Of a stretch of DNA of 64,000 nt, positions 13,215 through 23,466 are shown piece after piece (the first letter of the stretch is position 1; the number at the start of each line of letters is the position of its first letter). The notes beneath the pieces were generated by a model. That model ran no database searches, was not told where the DNA came from, and was given only the letters and a program-made list of their open reading frames with translations. The position numbers and the translations under genes were made by a program. Source of the DNA: Sporopachydermia quercuum (taxonomy: Eukaryota > Ascomycota > Sporopachydermiomycetes > Sporopachydermiales > Sporopachydermiaceae). Location: contig BCGN01000002.1 of NCBI GenBank assembly GCA_001599295.1, positions 372,001 through 436,000 of the forward strand, read 5' to 3'.

Positions 13215-14057
13215 TCAAGATCTAAACTCTTTGACTGAAATGACACCACTGTTAGAAGAAGCCTCGAACTTCCCTTGATCTGTGGGAAGCGCTTCTAAGA
13301 CAGAATCCATATACGACTTTTGGTCCACAACAGTTCTATTTTTCTCATGCTTGGTGTAATCGAGTTTGCCTGCCAAATACCCACATTTTTCTTGGTTTGT
13401 ATAGTATTGGATAACTTTTCTTCTGATAGGTCGGGCTTCTAGTGGTACACGTCCGTACTTTCTAAGAAACCAGGTTGGCTTCAAGTGGGCTTTTAAGCTC
13501 AAGGTACTGAAATATTTTGATGTAAACTTAGCGCCAGTTTTCTCAATAGCATTAATAGCTGGAGACGTCGCTTTAGTTGCTTCAATAGAAAATGGAACGG
13601 TATAATTTTCCTTTCCATTACCTAGAATTTTTATTCCATCATGTACCTTCCCAGTAACTAACCCTAAGTCCACCATATGCTTCATGTTCAAAACAGTGGA
13701 AGCATCCTTAGGCTCTAAGGGGATCCTTCCTAGATCATAAAACTCTTGAATGCGGGCTAAATTCAATTCCTGATAGTCAGGTGCTTTAATGTTCTTAAAT
13801 CCTCGTTTGGGGAATAATTTCGTGATTGGTGTCTGACCACCTTCAAACCACAAACTAATACTTTCCCGGGCTTTCTGACCCTTTTGACCTCTACCAGATG
13901 TTTTACCCTTTCCACTCGAAGGACCCCTACCAACCCGCTTTGCGTTCTTCAAGACGCCAGGTACCTCACGTAGGCTCCCCATAATACTTGAGTAACATCT
14001 CAATGCTGCGGGGGCCAGCAAACTCTGAGACCTACATGCAACAGAAAATAAAGACAT
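13215..14057 (-). CDS. MRPL10: Mitochondrial large-subunit ribosomal protein uL15m
   Basis: A 280-residue homologue of bacterial ribosomal protein L15, a component of the mitochondrial large subunit. The N-terminus is rich in Ser, Arg and Ala (SVACRSQSLLAPAALRCYSS), as expected for a matrix presequence. Residues about 42-64 carry the family's Gly/Lys/Arg-rich loop (GRGPSSGKGKTSGRGQKGQ), followed by FEGGQTPITKLFPKRGF, which is diagnostic of L15. The C-terminal extension beyond the L15 core, including a KPTWFLRKYGR-like segment, is typical of the fungal mitochondrial protein. The ATG at 14057 is the only plausible start. It stands divergent from ARP1 across about 1 kb. Symbol follows the Saccharomyces orthologue. 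Confidence 0.9.
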   Translation of the reverse strand: MSLFSVACRSQSLLAPAALRCYSSIMGSLREVPGVLKNAKRVGRGPSSGKGKTSGRGQKGQKARESISLWFEGGQTPITKLFPKRGFKNIKAPDYQELNLARIQEFYDLGRIPLEPKDASTVLNMKHMVDLGLVTGKVHDGIKILGNGKENYTVPFSIEATKATSPAINAIEKTGAKFTSKYFSTLSLKAHLKPTWFLRKYGRVPLEARPIRRKVIQYYTNQEKCGYLAGKLDYTKHEKNRTVVDQKSYMDSVLEALPTDQGKFEASSNSGVISVKEFRS

Positions 14058-15085
14058 TTTGTGATGAGGTATATTATCTTCAGCGCTAGAACTCTACCCC
14101 ACTATCAGCCATAGTCCCTAATCACGTAAATGTACACAAATCTCTGTATAAAAGATAATCTGATTCAATCATGTCCTAAAATTTTATCAAAGATAAAGAA
14201 TGGGATGATTGGTATATTAATACTAATTGATTTGGCAAATTTTCCATTTACCTGCCTTGACCATTTGAGGTTTTTGGGTGTAGTCTCACTACAACCACAA
14301 TATCCTTCTTAAGAATAACCCCCATACTATTTGGAGATCTTGTACTTATACGTTCATGCATAAAATAACATCTACATAATTTGAAGCGATATGGATAAAA
14401 AACTGTACATCTGAAACTATGAAATTAAATTCCTACTAATGATTAGTTCTTAATTCAAAATTACTAGATAATCACGTTTTTCAGTATGACTTGCCTTGCT
14501 TACAAGTTTCAAAGTCAGAAGAGATGTAAAGTAGCCACCCAAAATTGTCATATAAATTGCGCATGGTTGTGCATAGGAAACTGCCGTAGGTTAGTCAAGC
14601 AGAGGAGAATTTCCGAATCATCATCTATCATTTCATTAATAATTGCCCAGTTACAAGTTTTCAGAACAACGTTTGACAAATAGCGAAGCTACATTTTACA
14701 CATATGTTATTCGATGAGTTTATGCATTCTATGGTCAAATTTCAAATGTTTCTAGTTTTGTATCATTGTGATGTAAATTAATGTTCCAGACGTATCCTGC
14801 TTTTCGGCACAGGTGCATACATTATGCACAGCTATGCACAATTATGCTTGCCCGACGTACTTTGGGAAGCATTGTTTTTGTTTTTTTGGACCACGACATA
14901 TAAATCAGTATAGCTACAACATTTGACTTGTTCGATTTGATTGTTTATACTTTTTTTTAGGGAAATTACTTTGTTTGTGCGATAATATCGGCCGTTTTTG
15001 AAACTTATGTATTTTCTCTGTATTTCTCTGCCCTTGAAACTTGGAAAGCAGTTTTAGTTCAGCTGGCTTGAAATCAAGATTCTTA
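14058..15085. other. Divergent intergenic region between MRPL10 and ARP1
   Basis: About 1 kb holding two outward promoters. Short open frames occur (for example around 14130-14312 and 14486-14683), but none resembles a protein family. No other feature seen. Confidence 0.6.
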
Positions 15086-16300
15086 ATGGCTGAATCGTTC
15101 CTCAATCAACCAATTGTCATAGACAATGTGAGTATTCTTCTTTCGCAATTTTGACTCTGTCTTCCTTGGCAATTTTTAACACGGTTCAAAAAATCTTAGG
15201 GTAGTGGTATTATGAAAGCAGGGTTTGCAGGGGAGGAGCATCCACGAATTATAATTCCGTCATTGTTTGGGAGACCTAAGTATAAGCGAGCAATGGCAGG
15301 TTCCATAGAAGGGACACAATTCGTAGGTGATGTGGCTCATAAACTGAAAGGATTGTTAAGACTTCATTATCCTATTGAACATGGTATAGTAACAGACTGG
15401 GATGAAATCGAATCTATATGGTCAGCAATAGGATCTAACTTGAAAGTTTCATATGAAGATCATTCATTCCTCCTAACAGAATCTCCATTAAATCCAATTA
15501 ACAACAGAACAAAAATGGCCCAGGTATTTTTTGAAACATTCAACGTACCGGCACTCTATGTTTCTATACAAGCAGTGTTGGCACTTTATTCTACAGGACG
15601 AACAACGGGCGTTGTGGTGGATTCGGGCGATGGCGTAACACATACAGTACCTGTGTATGAAGGCTTTTCTCTTCATAACGCTATTAGTAGGATTGATATA
15701 GCTGGTAGAGATATTACTGAACAACTACAGTTCTTACTTTGGAGAAGTGGGCATAAACTCCAGTCGTCGTCTGAAAAAGAGATTGTTCGTGATATAAAAG
15801 AAAAGAATACATATGTTTCATTGCATCCTAAAAAGGAAGAGAGAGAATGGAGTTTGTTGCCAACGGATAATAGTAAATCAAAAGGGTCAACGTATACACT
15901 CCCAGATGGAAAAGTGGTAAATCTGGGACAGGATTCTTTCAGGGCTTCAGAAATCTTGTTTGATCCCACGATTATAGGCTCGGAAGATCGGGGCATTCAT
16001 GAGCTTGTACTGGACTCCGTAGGGAGAACTGATCTGGATTTGCGATCAACTCTTTATTCTAGCATAATTCTATCGGGTGGTACAACTCTTTTGAAGAATT
16101 TCGGTGAAAGATTACTGAATGAATTGAAAGCGGGTACACCAAAGGGCACAAAACTGAAAATATTTGCACCACCGGAAAGAAAATATAGTGTGTGGATTGG
16201 TGGGTCGATTCTGGCAAACCTAAGTACGTTCAAACAATTATGGGTAACCGCGAATGAATATCGAGAGAATCCCGATCTGATTCACACAAGGTGTCTATAA
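15086..16300 (+). CDS. ARP1: Actin-related protein Arp1 (centractin, dynactin filament), spliced
   Basis: Exons 15086-15127 and 15200-16300 encode 380 residues, close to the Arp1 norm of about 380. The 72-bp intron starts GTGAGT and ends TTAG, and joining restores the actin phosphate-1 loop, VIDNGSGIMKAGFAG. Further actin signatures are the second phosphate loop (VVDSGDGVTHTVPVYEGF), the adenosine loop (IILSGGTTLLKNF) and WIGGSILANLSTFKQLW near the C-terminus. Residues such as QFVGDVAHKL and RGLL-like KGLLRLHYPIEHGIV fit the Arp1 branch better than actin itself. Arp1 forms the short filament at the core of dynactin, which couples dynein to cargo and cortex for nuclear positioning. It converges on FUR1, with about 130 bp between the stops. 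A CTG codon at the invariant Leu of GGSILA supports CUG = Leu. Confidence 0.92.
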
Positions 16301-16432
16301 CAATCATAGTAAGGAGGGGAAGTAAGCATGTACATTAACAACAATTATTTAAGAACCATCAAAAATTCATTTTAGCAACTATAGAAGTTCAACTTCTTGC
16401 ATATGTACTAAATCTCACCGAGACCATTGCTC

Positions 16433-17165
16433 TTAAATACAGTAGTACCGATCACCAAAGTCCCCAATTCCTGGGTAAATGTACTTTTCTGCAGTTAATC
16501 CTTCGTCGATCCCACCAACGATGACTTTGATAGAAGGATACTTCTCAGTAAATGTTTTAATCCCTTCTGGCGAGGCTAACAAGTTTAAGAAAAAAATTCT
16601 TTCAGGTAGCACACCTCTGGATAAGAGTACTTCCACAGCCATCATAGCGGAGCCTCCTGTTGCAAGCATAGGATCAAGAAGAAAAACGTATCTGTCAGCG
16701 ATGTCTTCTGGTAGCTTCTCGTAGAATAGCTTGGGTTGTGCGGATTCTTCATCCCTTTGAATAAGGATCTTCCCAATTCTTACACTTCGACAACAATCTC
16801 TCAATCCTTGTTCCATAGATTCGCCAGCTCTCATGATTGATACACCACATATTTTTCCTTGGAAAGATACGCCAGAGTATTCTAACCCTACTGGAGTTTC
16901 CACAACTTCTTCTTTTACAGGCAAATGATTGAGTCCTTCTTCCACGAGTAATCGAATGATTCTGTCAGAGTAGAAGATGAAGTCACTTCTCGAGGTCTTT
17001 TTATCTCTGATTATACTATATTCAATGTTAGTACGTTATGATTGCATTACATTTCGGCATTAATTAATCTTTGATAAACCTAACAACTTTTACATACGTA
17101 AACAAACCTTTCAATTGATTTGTTTGATGTAGCAAAACAACGTTTGCAGGTAAACTAGAAGCCAT
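16433..17165 (-). CDS. FUR1: Uracil phosphoribosyltransferase, spliced
   Basis: Exon 1 is 17165-17098 and exon 2 is 17015-16433 on the minus strand, 216 residues in all, exactly the length of Saccharomyces Fur1. The 82-bp intron has a GTATGT donor, a perfect TACTAAC branch site and an ATAG acceptor. Splicing gives QLKGLFTIIRDKKTSRSDF, matching the Fur1 N-terminus. The enzyme makes UMP from uracil and PRPP in pyrimidine salvage and activates 5-fluorouracil. Visible motifs are SIMRAGESMEQGLRDCCR (uracil side), the PRPP loop FLLDPMLATGGSA and the C-terminal GDFGDRYYCI. An ATG further down would remove the substrate-binding N-terminal part, so the spliced start is preferred. Confidence 0.96.
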
Positions 17166-17222
17166 TTTCGAGTTTAGAATGATTTTATTTTTTCGTGAAG
17201 TGATTCAGTATTCCGCTTACAT

Positions 17223-17570
17223 TTGAGACCATCTACCAATCGAAAACTTTCTCGAATATTTTCAGGTGCGATCGATGTAGACTTTCTTGCGAAAGAAAAA
17301 ATAAAGAACCGGCACAGCGAATTGTATTGTCTAGGCGTTGATCTTATTAGTAATAAAAATCAATATGTAATTCAGACCCGAACTTCTGAAAATATTATTA
17401 CAAGAGGGCCATGCAGCTGTATTTATCGTCTATTTGAATTAACGACCGCAAGAGAAATTAGTGATAAGAGTCCGCAACTCAAAACGGTAGCTCATTTCTA
17501 TAAGGAAAGTGATTCTTATTTCTATTTTCGGGGTGGTAAATTAGGTTTCCATTGCCGAAAAGAGGTTTAA
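17223..17570 (+). CDS. Open frame without ATG, possible exon of a small gene
   Basis: This 115-codon open stretch contains no ATG and begins only 58 bp from the FUR1 start on the opposite strand. The translated sequence is not low-complexity (for example ELYCLGVDLISNKNQYVIQ and a Tyr/Phe-rich tail ESDSYFYFRGGKLGF), which suggests real coding. A short ATG frame lies just upstream (about 17179), and a pyrimidine-rich AG stands at about 17275. A two-exon gene beginning MILFF is possible, but its donor would be weak. I do not recognise the family. It could also be a relic. Confidence 0.28.
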   Translation: MRPSTNRKLSRIFSGAIDVDFLAKEKIKNRHSELYCLGVDLISNKNQYVIQTRTSENIITRGPCSCIYRLFELTTAREISDKSPQLKTVAHFYKESDSYFYFRGGKLGFHCRKEV

Positions 17571-17682
17571 CATTGAACCAAGATATGAGATGAGTTGTAG
17601 GGCTGAAATATGCAAACAGTTATTCAGCTATTCATAAAAGAATCAAAGAGTAACCGCATTGATAGTAATAATGTTTATAGCT

Positions 17683-18513
17683 CTATTCATGAGCGCCGAA
17701 AGTAGACCTGATTTTGTGCTTGGCCTTGTTACGGAAGGATTTATTGGTGAATATGCTGCGGTCATCAATATCAGGCACTAACAACTCTGTCGATGAATTG
17801 AGATCTTCAATTGCCTCTTGATTTGTGTTGAGAAGCTGTGGTTGCATATTATTCGGCTTCCAGGGTCTTGAAGAGCCTTTTTTGCATTTATCAATGGCTT
17901 GTCTGATCTTCTGCTTGAGTTTAGCTCTTCTCCCTTCTGGTGCGGGTTGAATTTCAATATTGAAATCGTATTTCTCAAGCTCTGAAAGAAGATTGTTCTC
18001 GTTTTCTTGTCCCATCAATAGTGAAGTTAGTGTAGTGCATCTACTTTGAGGGCTGACTTCATTGATAGATGGTGATCCAGTTGAATGATCTTCCCTTTTT
18101 GAGGGCTGGTATTCTTCTGTGTTGAGTTCCGTTTGCCTGGCCGTTTTCCTGTTGAAGATGTCTTCTGAGCATTCGAGAAAGTCTCTGAGATTAACCGCGT
18201 GCTCATTTTCGTTGTTTGTGAGTGAGGTTTTTATATGCTCCTTTTCCATGTGGTTGTATGATAATTGCTGCGATCCGGTTTCTGCTAAAATCCCTGATAG
18301 ACATTTTGCATCATAATCTGACGTGCCTGTGATACTCAATGCGGAAGAAGATTTCAGTAATGAACATGCCTTCCAGATCATACCTCTGTTAAGAAAACGG
18401 AACTCTGACTCTTTACATTTGATTTCTTCTCCAGATCCTTGCGACGGCGTCCACTCTTTGGTTATTTGGAAGGGTTTGCTGAGCCCATCTTCGATAATAC
18501 TACTCATCTGCAT
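17683..18513 (-). CDS. Unknown 276-residue protein
   Basis: A full open frame with ATG start, rich in Ser, Asn, Glu and Lys, with no recognisable globular domain. The first half looks disordered. A Leu/Glu-rich segment (MGQENENNLLSELEKYDF) precedes a strongly basic stretch (RRAKLKQKIRQAIDKCKKG) and a basic C-terminus (NKAKHKIRSTFGAHE), which could bind nucleic acid. Codon use looks like the neighbouring genes. It is flanked by the ATG-less frame above and by CCE1, all with separate promoters. I do not assign a function; a fast-evolving nuclear or DNA-repair accessory protein is one guess. Confidence 0.65.
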   Translation of the reverse strand: MQMSSIIEDGLSKPFQITKEWTPSQGSGEEIKCKESEFRFLNRGMIWKACSLLKSSSALSITGTSDYDAKCLSGILAETGSQQLSYNHMEKEHIKTSLTNNENEHAVNLRDFLECSEDIFNRKTARQTELNTEEYQPSKREDHSTGSPSINEVSPQSRCTTLTSLLMGQENENNLLSELEKYDFNIEIQPAPEGRRAKLKQKIRQAIDKCKKGSSRPWKPNNMQPQLLNTNQEAIEDLNSSTELLVPDIDDRSIFTNKSFRNKAKHKIRSTFGAHE

Positions 18514-19133
18514 TTTTCTTGTTTCTCCTGTTACAATTTATCTTGACATTAGTCAGAATGCGTGTCCTTATGATATCCCATCAATTTTGTATGTCTATAT
18601 ACTTCTTACCTGGGTAAATAGAATATTAAAATGCGTTACATTTCCTTATAATAAATAGATTATCTGTTTGGTTCTATATGCGATCCCACAGCAGTTAGGT
18701 GATTGGGGTGTTCACCCTTGAGTTTGGTTTATCTGTAGCCATTGTATTTAGTGTACTTGAATTTGGACCACAAACTTGAATTAACAAGTCATATTTGATG
18801 TTTGGATTTCACTTCGTGATTTAATCCCAAGTCACCAGATCATTTACAAGTATCTAGTATCCTGATTACATATAAATAGAAGCATCAATCTAATTAAAAT
18901 CTCTTTTGTCGTATACAGGTATGTAGGTTTTGTTGCAGTCTTTTCATATCAATCTCATTTTTGTGACTTGTGTTATGTTATTCTTTGGGTCCCAAGTTTG
19001 TGTGATACCCATATTTGGAATTTCTCAATGCAGTTGTGGGACATAGAATATCTAGCTTAATCAATTCACTTGACAACTCAACCAAATCATCAGTTTAGCA
19101 CTCTAAGTGAACTATTAACAAAGCCATAAAATC
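18514..19133. other. Intergenic, divergent promoter region
   Basis: About 620 bp between two divergent genes. No reading frame, RNA gene or repeat recognised. Confidence 0.6.
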
Positions 19134-20341
19134 ATGGGCTATAAAATGAAAAGGTTGTTTGCATATCTATTGAAAACGAAAAAGGATAACCTTCAAAAGA
19201 TATGCTTTCACAGTGGGATTCGTAAGTGCAAAACGATATTAGAAGGTGAAGAAGGGCAATACAATTTTTTATGAACAAGCAGAAGAACTAACCCACGGTA
19301 ATTATTATTCTTTTTGTTTTAATTTTTATAGAGACCACTGGTAGGAAAGGTTCTCTTGCTGAGAAAATTTGTGAGTCATTACTCAAACAAAAGAAATACG
19401 ATGAATTAAAGGGGATCAACGGTCCTGGTCCTGGAACAATACTGTCCCTCGACATAGGGCTTCGTAATCTTGCATTTTGCCAACTTACCGTACCTAGCAA
19501 TAATGATATGGAAAACCTACAAGTAACGATTACTCAATGGACGAAAATTGATTTGACAAAGCACATAATGTCGATTGACTTGGAGAGTCTCTCACGTTTC
19601 GCATATGAATTCGTCGAATGTTTAATAATTAGGCCAGAAATTAAGCCAGACATAATGTTAATTGAAAGACAGCGATTTAAATCAACCAACAATTTTGCTG
19701 TACCTGAATGGATAATAAAGGTAAACACACTGGAAATATTACTAATATCAACACTAAACTGCTTGAAGAAACTCGGAATATGCAATACCAAATACCATTC
19801 GGTATCCCCCAAAATGAACAAGTTTTACTGGGATCGTCAAATAAAGACAATGACATTGGATCTGGAAAAGTCTAATGATCCCAAAACAACAAAGATTAGA
19901 CTTACAAATCGATGGCTTCGGGAACATGCACTTCCATCGAAAGAGAATGTTCCACCTATAAGACTTCCTGTACTCGATGACGATATACGAGCTTTTATAC
20001 TTCAAAATACTATTGAGAGTTCTAATCTGCAGCAATCGCGCAGACTCTTCCATGTTGTCAAGCATATGCAAAAAAATTTTGATAAGACTGATTTAAATAT
20101 AAAGTATCAAAAGGATGGCCAACCAGATCAACCCATCAAAGGAGACGATTTGGCGGACTGCCTCTGTCAAGGCCTTGCTTGGTTACAATGGGATCGCAAC
20201 TTAAGATATTTTTACACGCTTACAGAAGAGTTCTTACACAAAGAAAAGACATCGGATAGTCCCAAGAAAGCATTGGAAGAGCAATTCGACGTCTTATTGG
20301 AGCATTATATAGAAGAAATAGAAACGTATCGATTAGGCTGA
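19134..20341 (+). CDS. CCE1: Mitochondrial cruciform-cutting endonuclease (Holliday junction resolvase), spliced
   Basis: Exons 19134-19221 and 19332-20341 encode 365 residues. The 110-bp intron has GTAAGT, an AACTAAC branch site and ATAG. The spliced N-terminus (FAYLLKTKKDNLQKICFHSG, then TTGRKGSLAEKI) has the look of a SAP-type DNA-binding motif, as in fission yeast Ydc2. The RNase H-fold nuclease follows, with the first catalytic Asp in ILSLDIGLRNLAF, the catalytic Glu in IMLIERQRFKS, and the late Asp pair in GDDLADCLCQGLAWLQW. The enzyme resolves four-way junctions in mitochondrial DNA and so aids nucleoid segregation. The downstream ATG at 19508 would delete the first catalytic Asp, so the spliced model is needed. 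Confidence 0.88.
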
Positions 20342-20873
20342 CATTGATTAGTTACTATGTGTTAGTACTTCTTAAGCGAACGCTACTTAGTCAATTCAGA
20401 ATAATTAAATTGACCTTACCTATCTATGTATCGTTTAATAATCTTCTTGTTTAGACATTATGAGTAGATTGGATATATGATTTGTGTATATATATACTAT
20501 AATAGTGGGCGGGCATTGCATTGAATGAATGTTCATCCTCCTTGTGGCAATTAAATACACTTTCAGATTATGTGATACAAAATTTCCCTTCAGTTGACAC
20601 CCACATATTACAATTGGGTTACACATCAAGTACCATCTCCAAATGTACTAAGGATAATGTGTATCGAAATAAAGCTCCCAATTTCAATTTAACTCCGTTC
20701 AACTTGATTTTATAATCATCAGTAACAACAGTAAGCTTGCAGTAAGTGATCAACTAAGATATCTTAGTTGAAAACAGGTATCATCTGGCAGCAATCTCTA
20801 TAACGGACGAAGAACCAGCAGCGATCCTCCAACCGCCAGTTCTTTTACAATAGCAGTAACAGCAAAGAAGAAA
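20342..20873. other. Intergenic between CCE1 and SEC11
   Basis: About 530 bp serving as 3' flank of CCE1 and promoter of SEC11. A short TA run lies near 20487-20500. A 64-codon open frame at 20521-20715 has no recognisable motif. Confidence 0.55.
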
Positions 20874-21479
20874 ATGCAACTGAAAATAAGGAATACCTTG
20901 ACACAGGCATTGAATGTTCTGTTGATATTTTCAACGTCATTTATGTTTTGGAAGGGTCTCAGCGTTGTGACGAATTCTAGTTCACCGTTGGTTGTAGTAT
21001 TATCAGGTTCTATGGAGCCAGCATTTCAAAGAGGTGATATCTTATTTCTATGGAACAGAAGTGATAGAATTAACGTGGGTGAAGTTGTTGTTTATAATAT
21101 CAAGGACAAGCAAATCCCTATCGTTCATAGGGTCTTAAGGGAACATTCAACGTAAGTCTTCTATTTTCAATGGTTGTGCAGTAAATGATTAGAACTATCA
21201 TCATATTTGAGCGGAGAAAGTGGATATCTCATTACTAACAAATTTAGTCCAAATTCTCAATTGCTGTTGACAAAAGGTGACAATAATCCTGTCGATGACA
21301 TTAATCTTTACGCTCACAATCAAATGTACTTGGATAGACAGAGGGAAATTGTAGGTAGTGTGAAAGGCTATATACCGAAAGTTGGGTATTTTACAATATT
21401 ATTGACGGAAAATCAATATGCGAAGATTGTTCTATTAGCAATATTAGCGATTACCACTCTGATTCAAGGTGAGGAGTGA
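20874..21479 (+). CDS. SEC11: Signal peptidase catalytic subunit, spliced
   Basis: Exons 20874-21151 and 21212-21479 encode 181 residues (Saccharomyces 167). Sec11 is the Ser/His/Asp protease of the ER signal peptidase complex and removes signal peptides on the lumenal side. An N-terminal membrane anchor ([18 protein letters not shown]) precedes the catalytic-Ser box [18 protein letters not shown] (Ser46), the His box QIPIVHRVL (His85) and the Asp box [17 protein letters not shown]. The C-terminus is hydrophobic, as in the family. The 60-bp intron starts GTAAGT, but the only frame-preserving acceptor is TTTGAG, with no clear ACTAAC. The AG before it leads to a stop. The splice product keeps the family sequence, with a slightly longer insert before LLTKGDN. 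Confidence 0.9.
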
Positions 21480-22397
21480 TTCAAACGGAGAAATACAGTA
21501 GCGTGAGGAGATTAGTTAACGGTACCATTTTGGGGCTTTTTCATCGTGGTGACGTTCGCTAGTGTAGTAGTATATATTTCACTATATCTTTTAATGACGG
21601 AACGGATATATCAAATATAGTCATCGAACCAGAAAATTCACAAGTGTGTCTAGTAGGTCTGATGGAATGAAGGGGGNCTATCAAATTATTGACAAATGAG
21701 AAATGATATAGAAGTATAAGTCAATTGGAGAATATATTTAGCTCGATATTTAATGACTCCTTTCAAATGGTATGTACTCCACAGTAAGATCTTCTCGTCT
21801 GCTAGATTTTATCAACGCTAGTGATAATACAATCGTTCCATTTATTTGTTTTCAGGCAATTTGTGTGAAGAGGTCATCATACACTTAATAGTCAGATACC
21901 CATAAAAGCATACGCATTCGAAATTCTTGTGACATGCAAAAGTACTACTCATTCTATATGTAGCCAACGAAAGGAATCATTCAGATCTCATCCAATTAGA
22001 GATTCAATAAGAATAATTAACAATGACACAGTAGAATATAAATTGTTTTATGCTTTACCCAATTAACTATTATAATATGCACTTTCCTTGAATCATCCAG
22101 ACACTTCGACTGTCTTCCCCTGCAATATTTCATACGGAGACATTGTAGTGAGGTTGTCTTCAGACAACCCCCATTGAGGGGTCATACTCTTTCTCCATCC
22201 CTAGTGAGATCTCAAACTATACTTCCATCAAATAGATTGATTGGACTACAATAGAAAGTAAATCGGGCAAAAACAACAACTAACTGGGTTGTTTCCTGTC
22301 GCAGAAGACGAAAAGACACATATAAAAGAATAAAATATGAGATAGTCTGTCCAAAAGATCTGCAAACTTGAAGCTTGAACTCCCACTACCCGAAATT
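21480..22397. other. Intergenic between SEC11 and the mitochondrial membrane protein
   Basis: About 900 bp with no supported gene. One ambiguous base lies near 21677. The 3' part is the promoter of the next gene. Confidence 0.55.
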
Positions 22398-23144
22398 ATG
22401 TATAGTCTTGCCAAACGAAACTGCAGTCTGACCAGCAGGAGAAACATAGACGTTCACTCTAACTTACTGCACCCTAGACTTCAAACGAATATTCGACAGA
22501 TGAGTTCTAATAACCAAGAAAAGAAGAACGTATTTACAAATCGAACTGGGTATTTGAAGAAAGGAATCCAGACCGTAAGGGCACATCCCATTTGGCCCGT
22601 ACTGATTGCCCTAACGCTTTTAGGTTCTCAGTTGATACATATCATTAATAAAAAAACTGAATACGAAGACATGACTAGAGTTTATAATCTGAGGATCAAT
22701 GTTCTAAAAGAAGTGATAGAACGACTGAAAGTAGGGGAGGAACTAGACGCCAATGAAGAATTGAGAATCGTTAATGAAACTTTCCAAAGATATAAAAGAG
22801 GAGTAAAAGGTACATCAGCGGATAAAAACGAGTTTGCAAAAGCCATTAAGTTGTCTGAGGTCCATGAAAGTCAATCAACTGAGATTGAAAATGAAGAGCT
22901 AAGTGCTCTCTTCAAAAATTTTGCTGAACCAGATAAAGGTATGCGAAATCAGAATACAGAAATTGAATCACAACTAGAAAGAGGTTCGATAAATGGTGAT
23001 GTTGGAACCACAACCCAGAAGCAAGTAGCAGACATACCATTTAACTATCCTGTCGAGGAGGAAAATGACGTAGCCGGTACGACTTACAGAAAAGCAGATA
23101 TGAAGGGTGAATCTGATAATGAAAACTCAGTGAGATTTTTATAG
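22398..23144 (+). CDS. Probable mitochondrial inner-membrane protein, INA22-like
   Basis: The ATG at 22398 gives 248 residues. Residues 1-35 are basic with few acids (MYSLAKRNCSLTSRRN), fitting a matrix presequence. One membrane segment follows at about 66-82 (WPVLIALTLLGSQLIHI), then a charged helix or coiled coil at about 88-125 (NVLKEVIERLKVGEELD). The C-terminal half is acidic and polar. This layout recalls Ina22, an assembly factor for the F1Fo ATP synthase peripheral stalk, especially the helix with VIxRLxxGEExD. I lack an alignment, so the assignment is tentative. An in-frame TTG 30 bp upstream is not a likely start. Confidence 0.5.
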   Translation: MYSLAKRNCSLTSRRNIDVHSNLLHPRLQTNIRQMSSNNQEKKNVFTNRTGYLKKGIQTVRAHPIWPVLIALTLLGSQLIHIINKKTEYEDMTRVYNLRINVLKEVIERLKVGEELDANEELRIVNETFQRYKRGVKGTSADKNEFAKAIKLSEVHESQSTEIENEELSALFKNFAEPDKGMRNQNTEIESQLERGSINGDVGTTTQKQVADIPFNYPVEEENDVAGTTYRKADMKGESDNENSVRFL

Positions 23145-23466
23145 ACTAATCACTTATGGATTGATTTCACTAGTAATATTATGTAAATATACTAAAAACT
23201 ATTTCTCGATATTGTATTCGTAACCAGAGTGGTCAAATACTGGACCATCTTTTAGAGTAGAGACCGGATGTAAGAACGGTGGATGTAAAAACGGTGCGTT
23301 TCAGTACCTATCACTTAACAACATATCTTCCACCAATTACGGATTATTGTATCATGGTTCCCACACATTCTTTCCTGAAAGTGAGTTGCACATATATGAT
23401 TCTTTAAAATTGTAAAATAACATTCAATATACAAAATACAATCTCCACTCATCAATTTGTAGTAAT
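23145..23466. other. Convergent intergenic region
   Basis: About 320 bp between two convergent stops, AT-rich, presumably carrying both polyadenylation signals. Nothing else seen. Confidence 0.55.
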
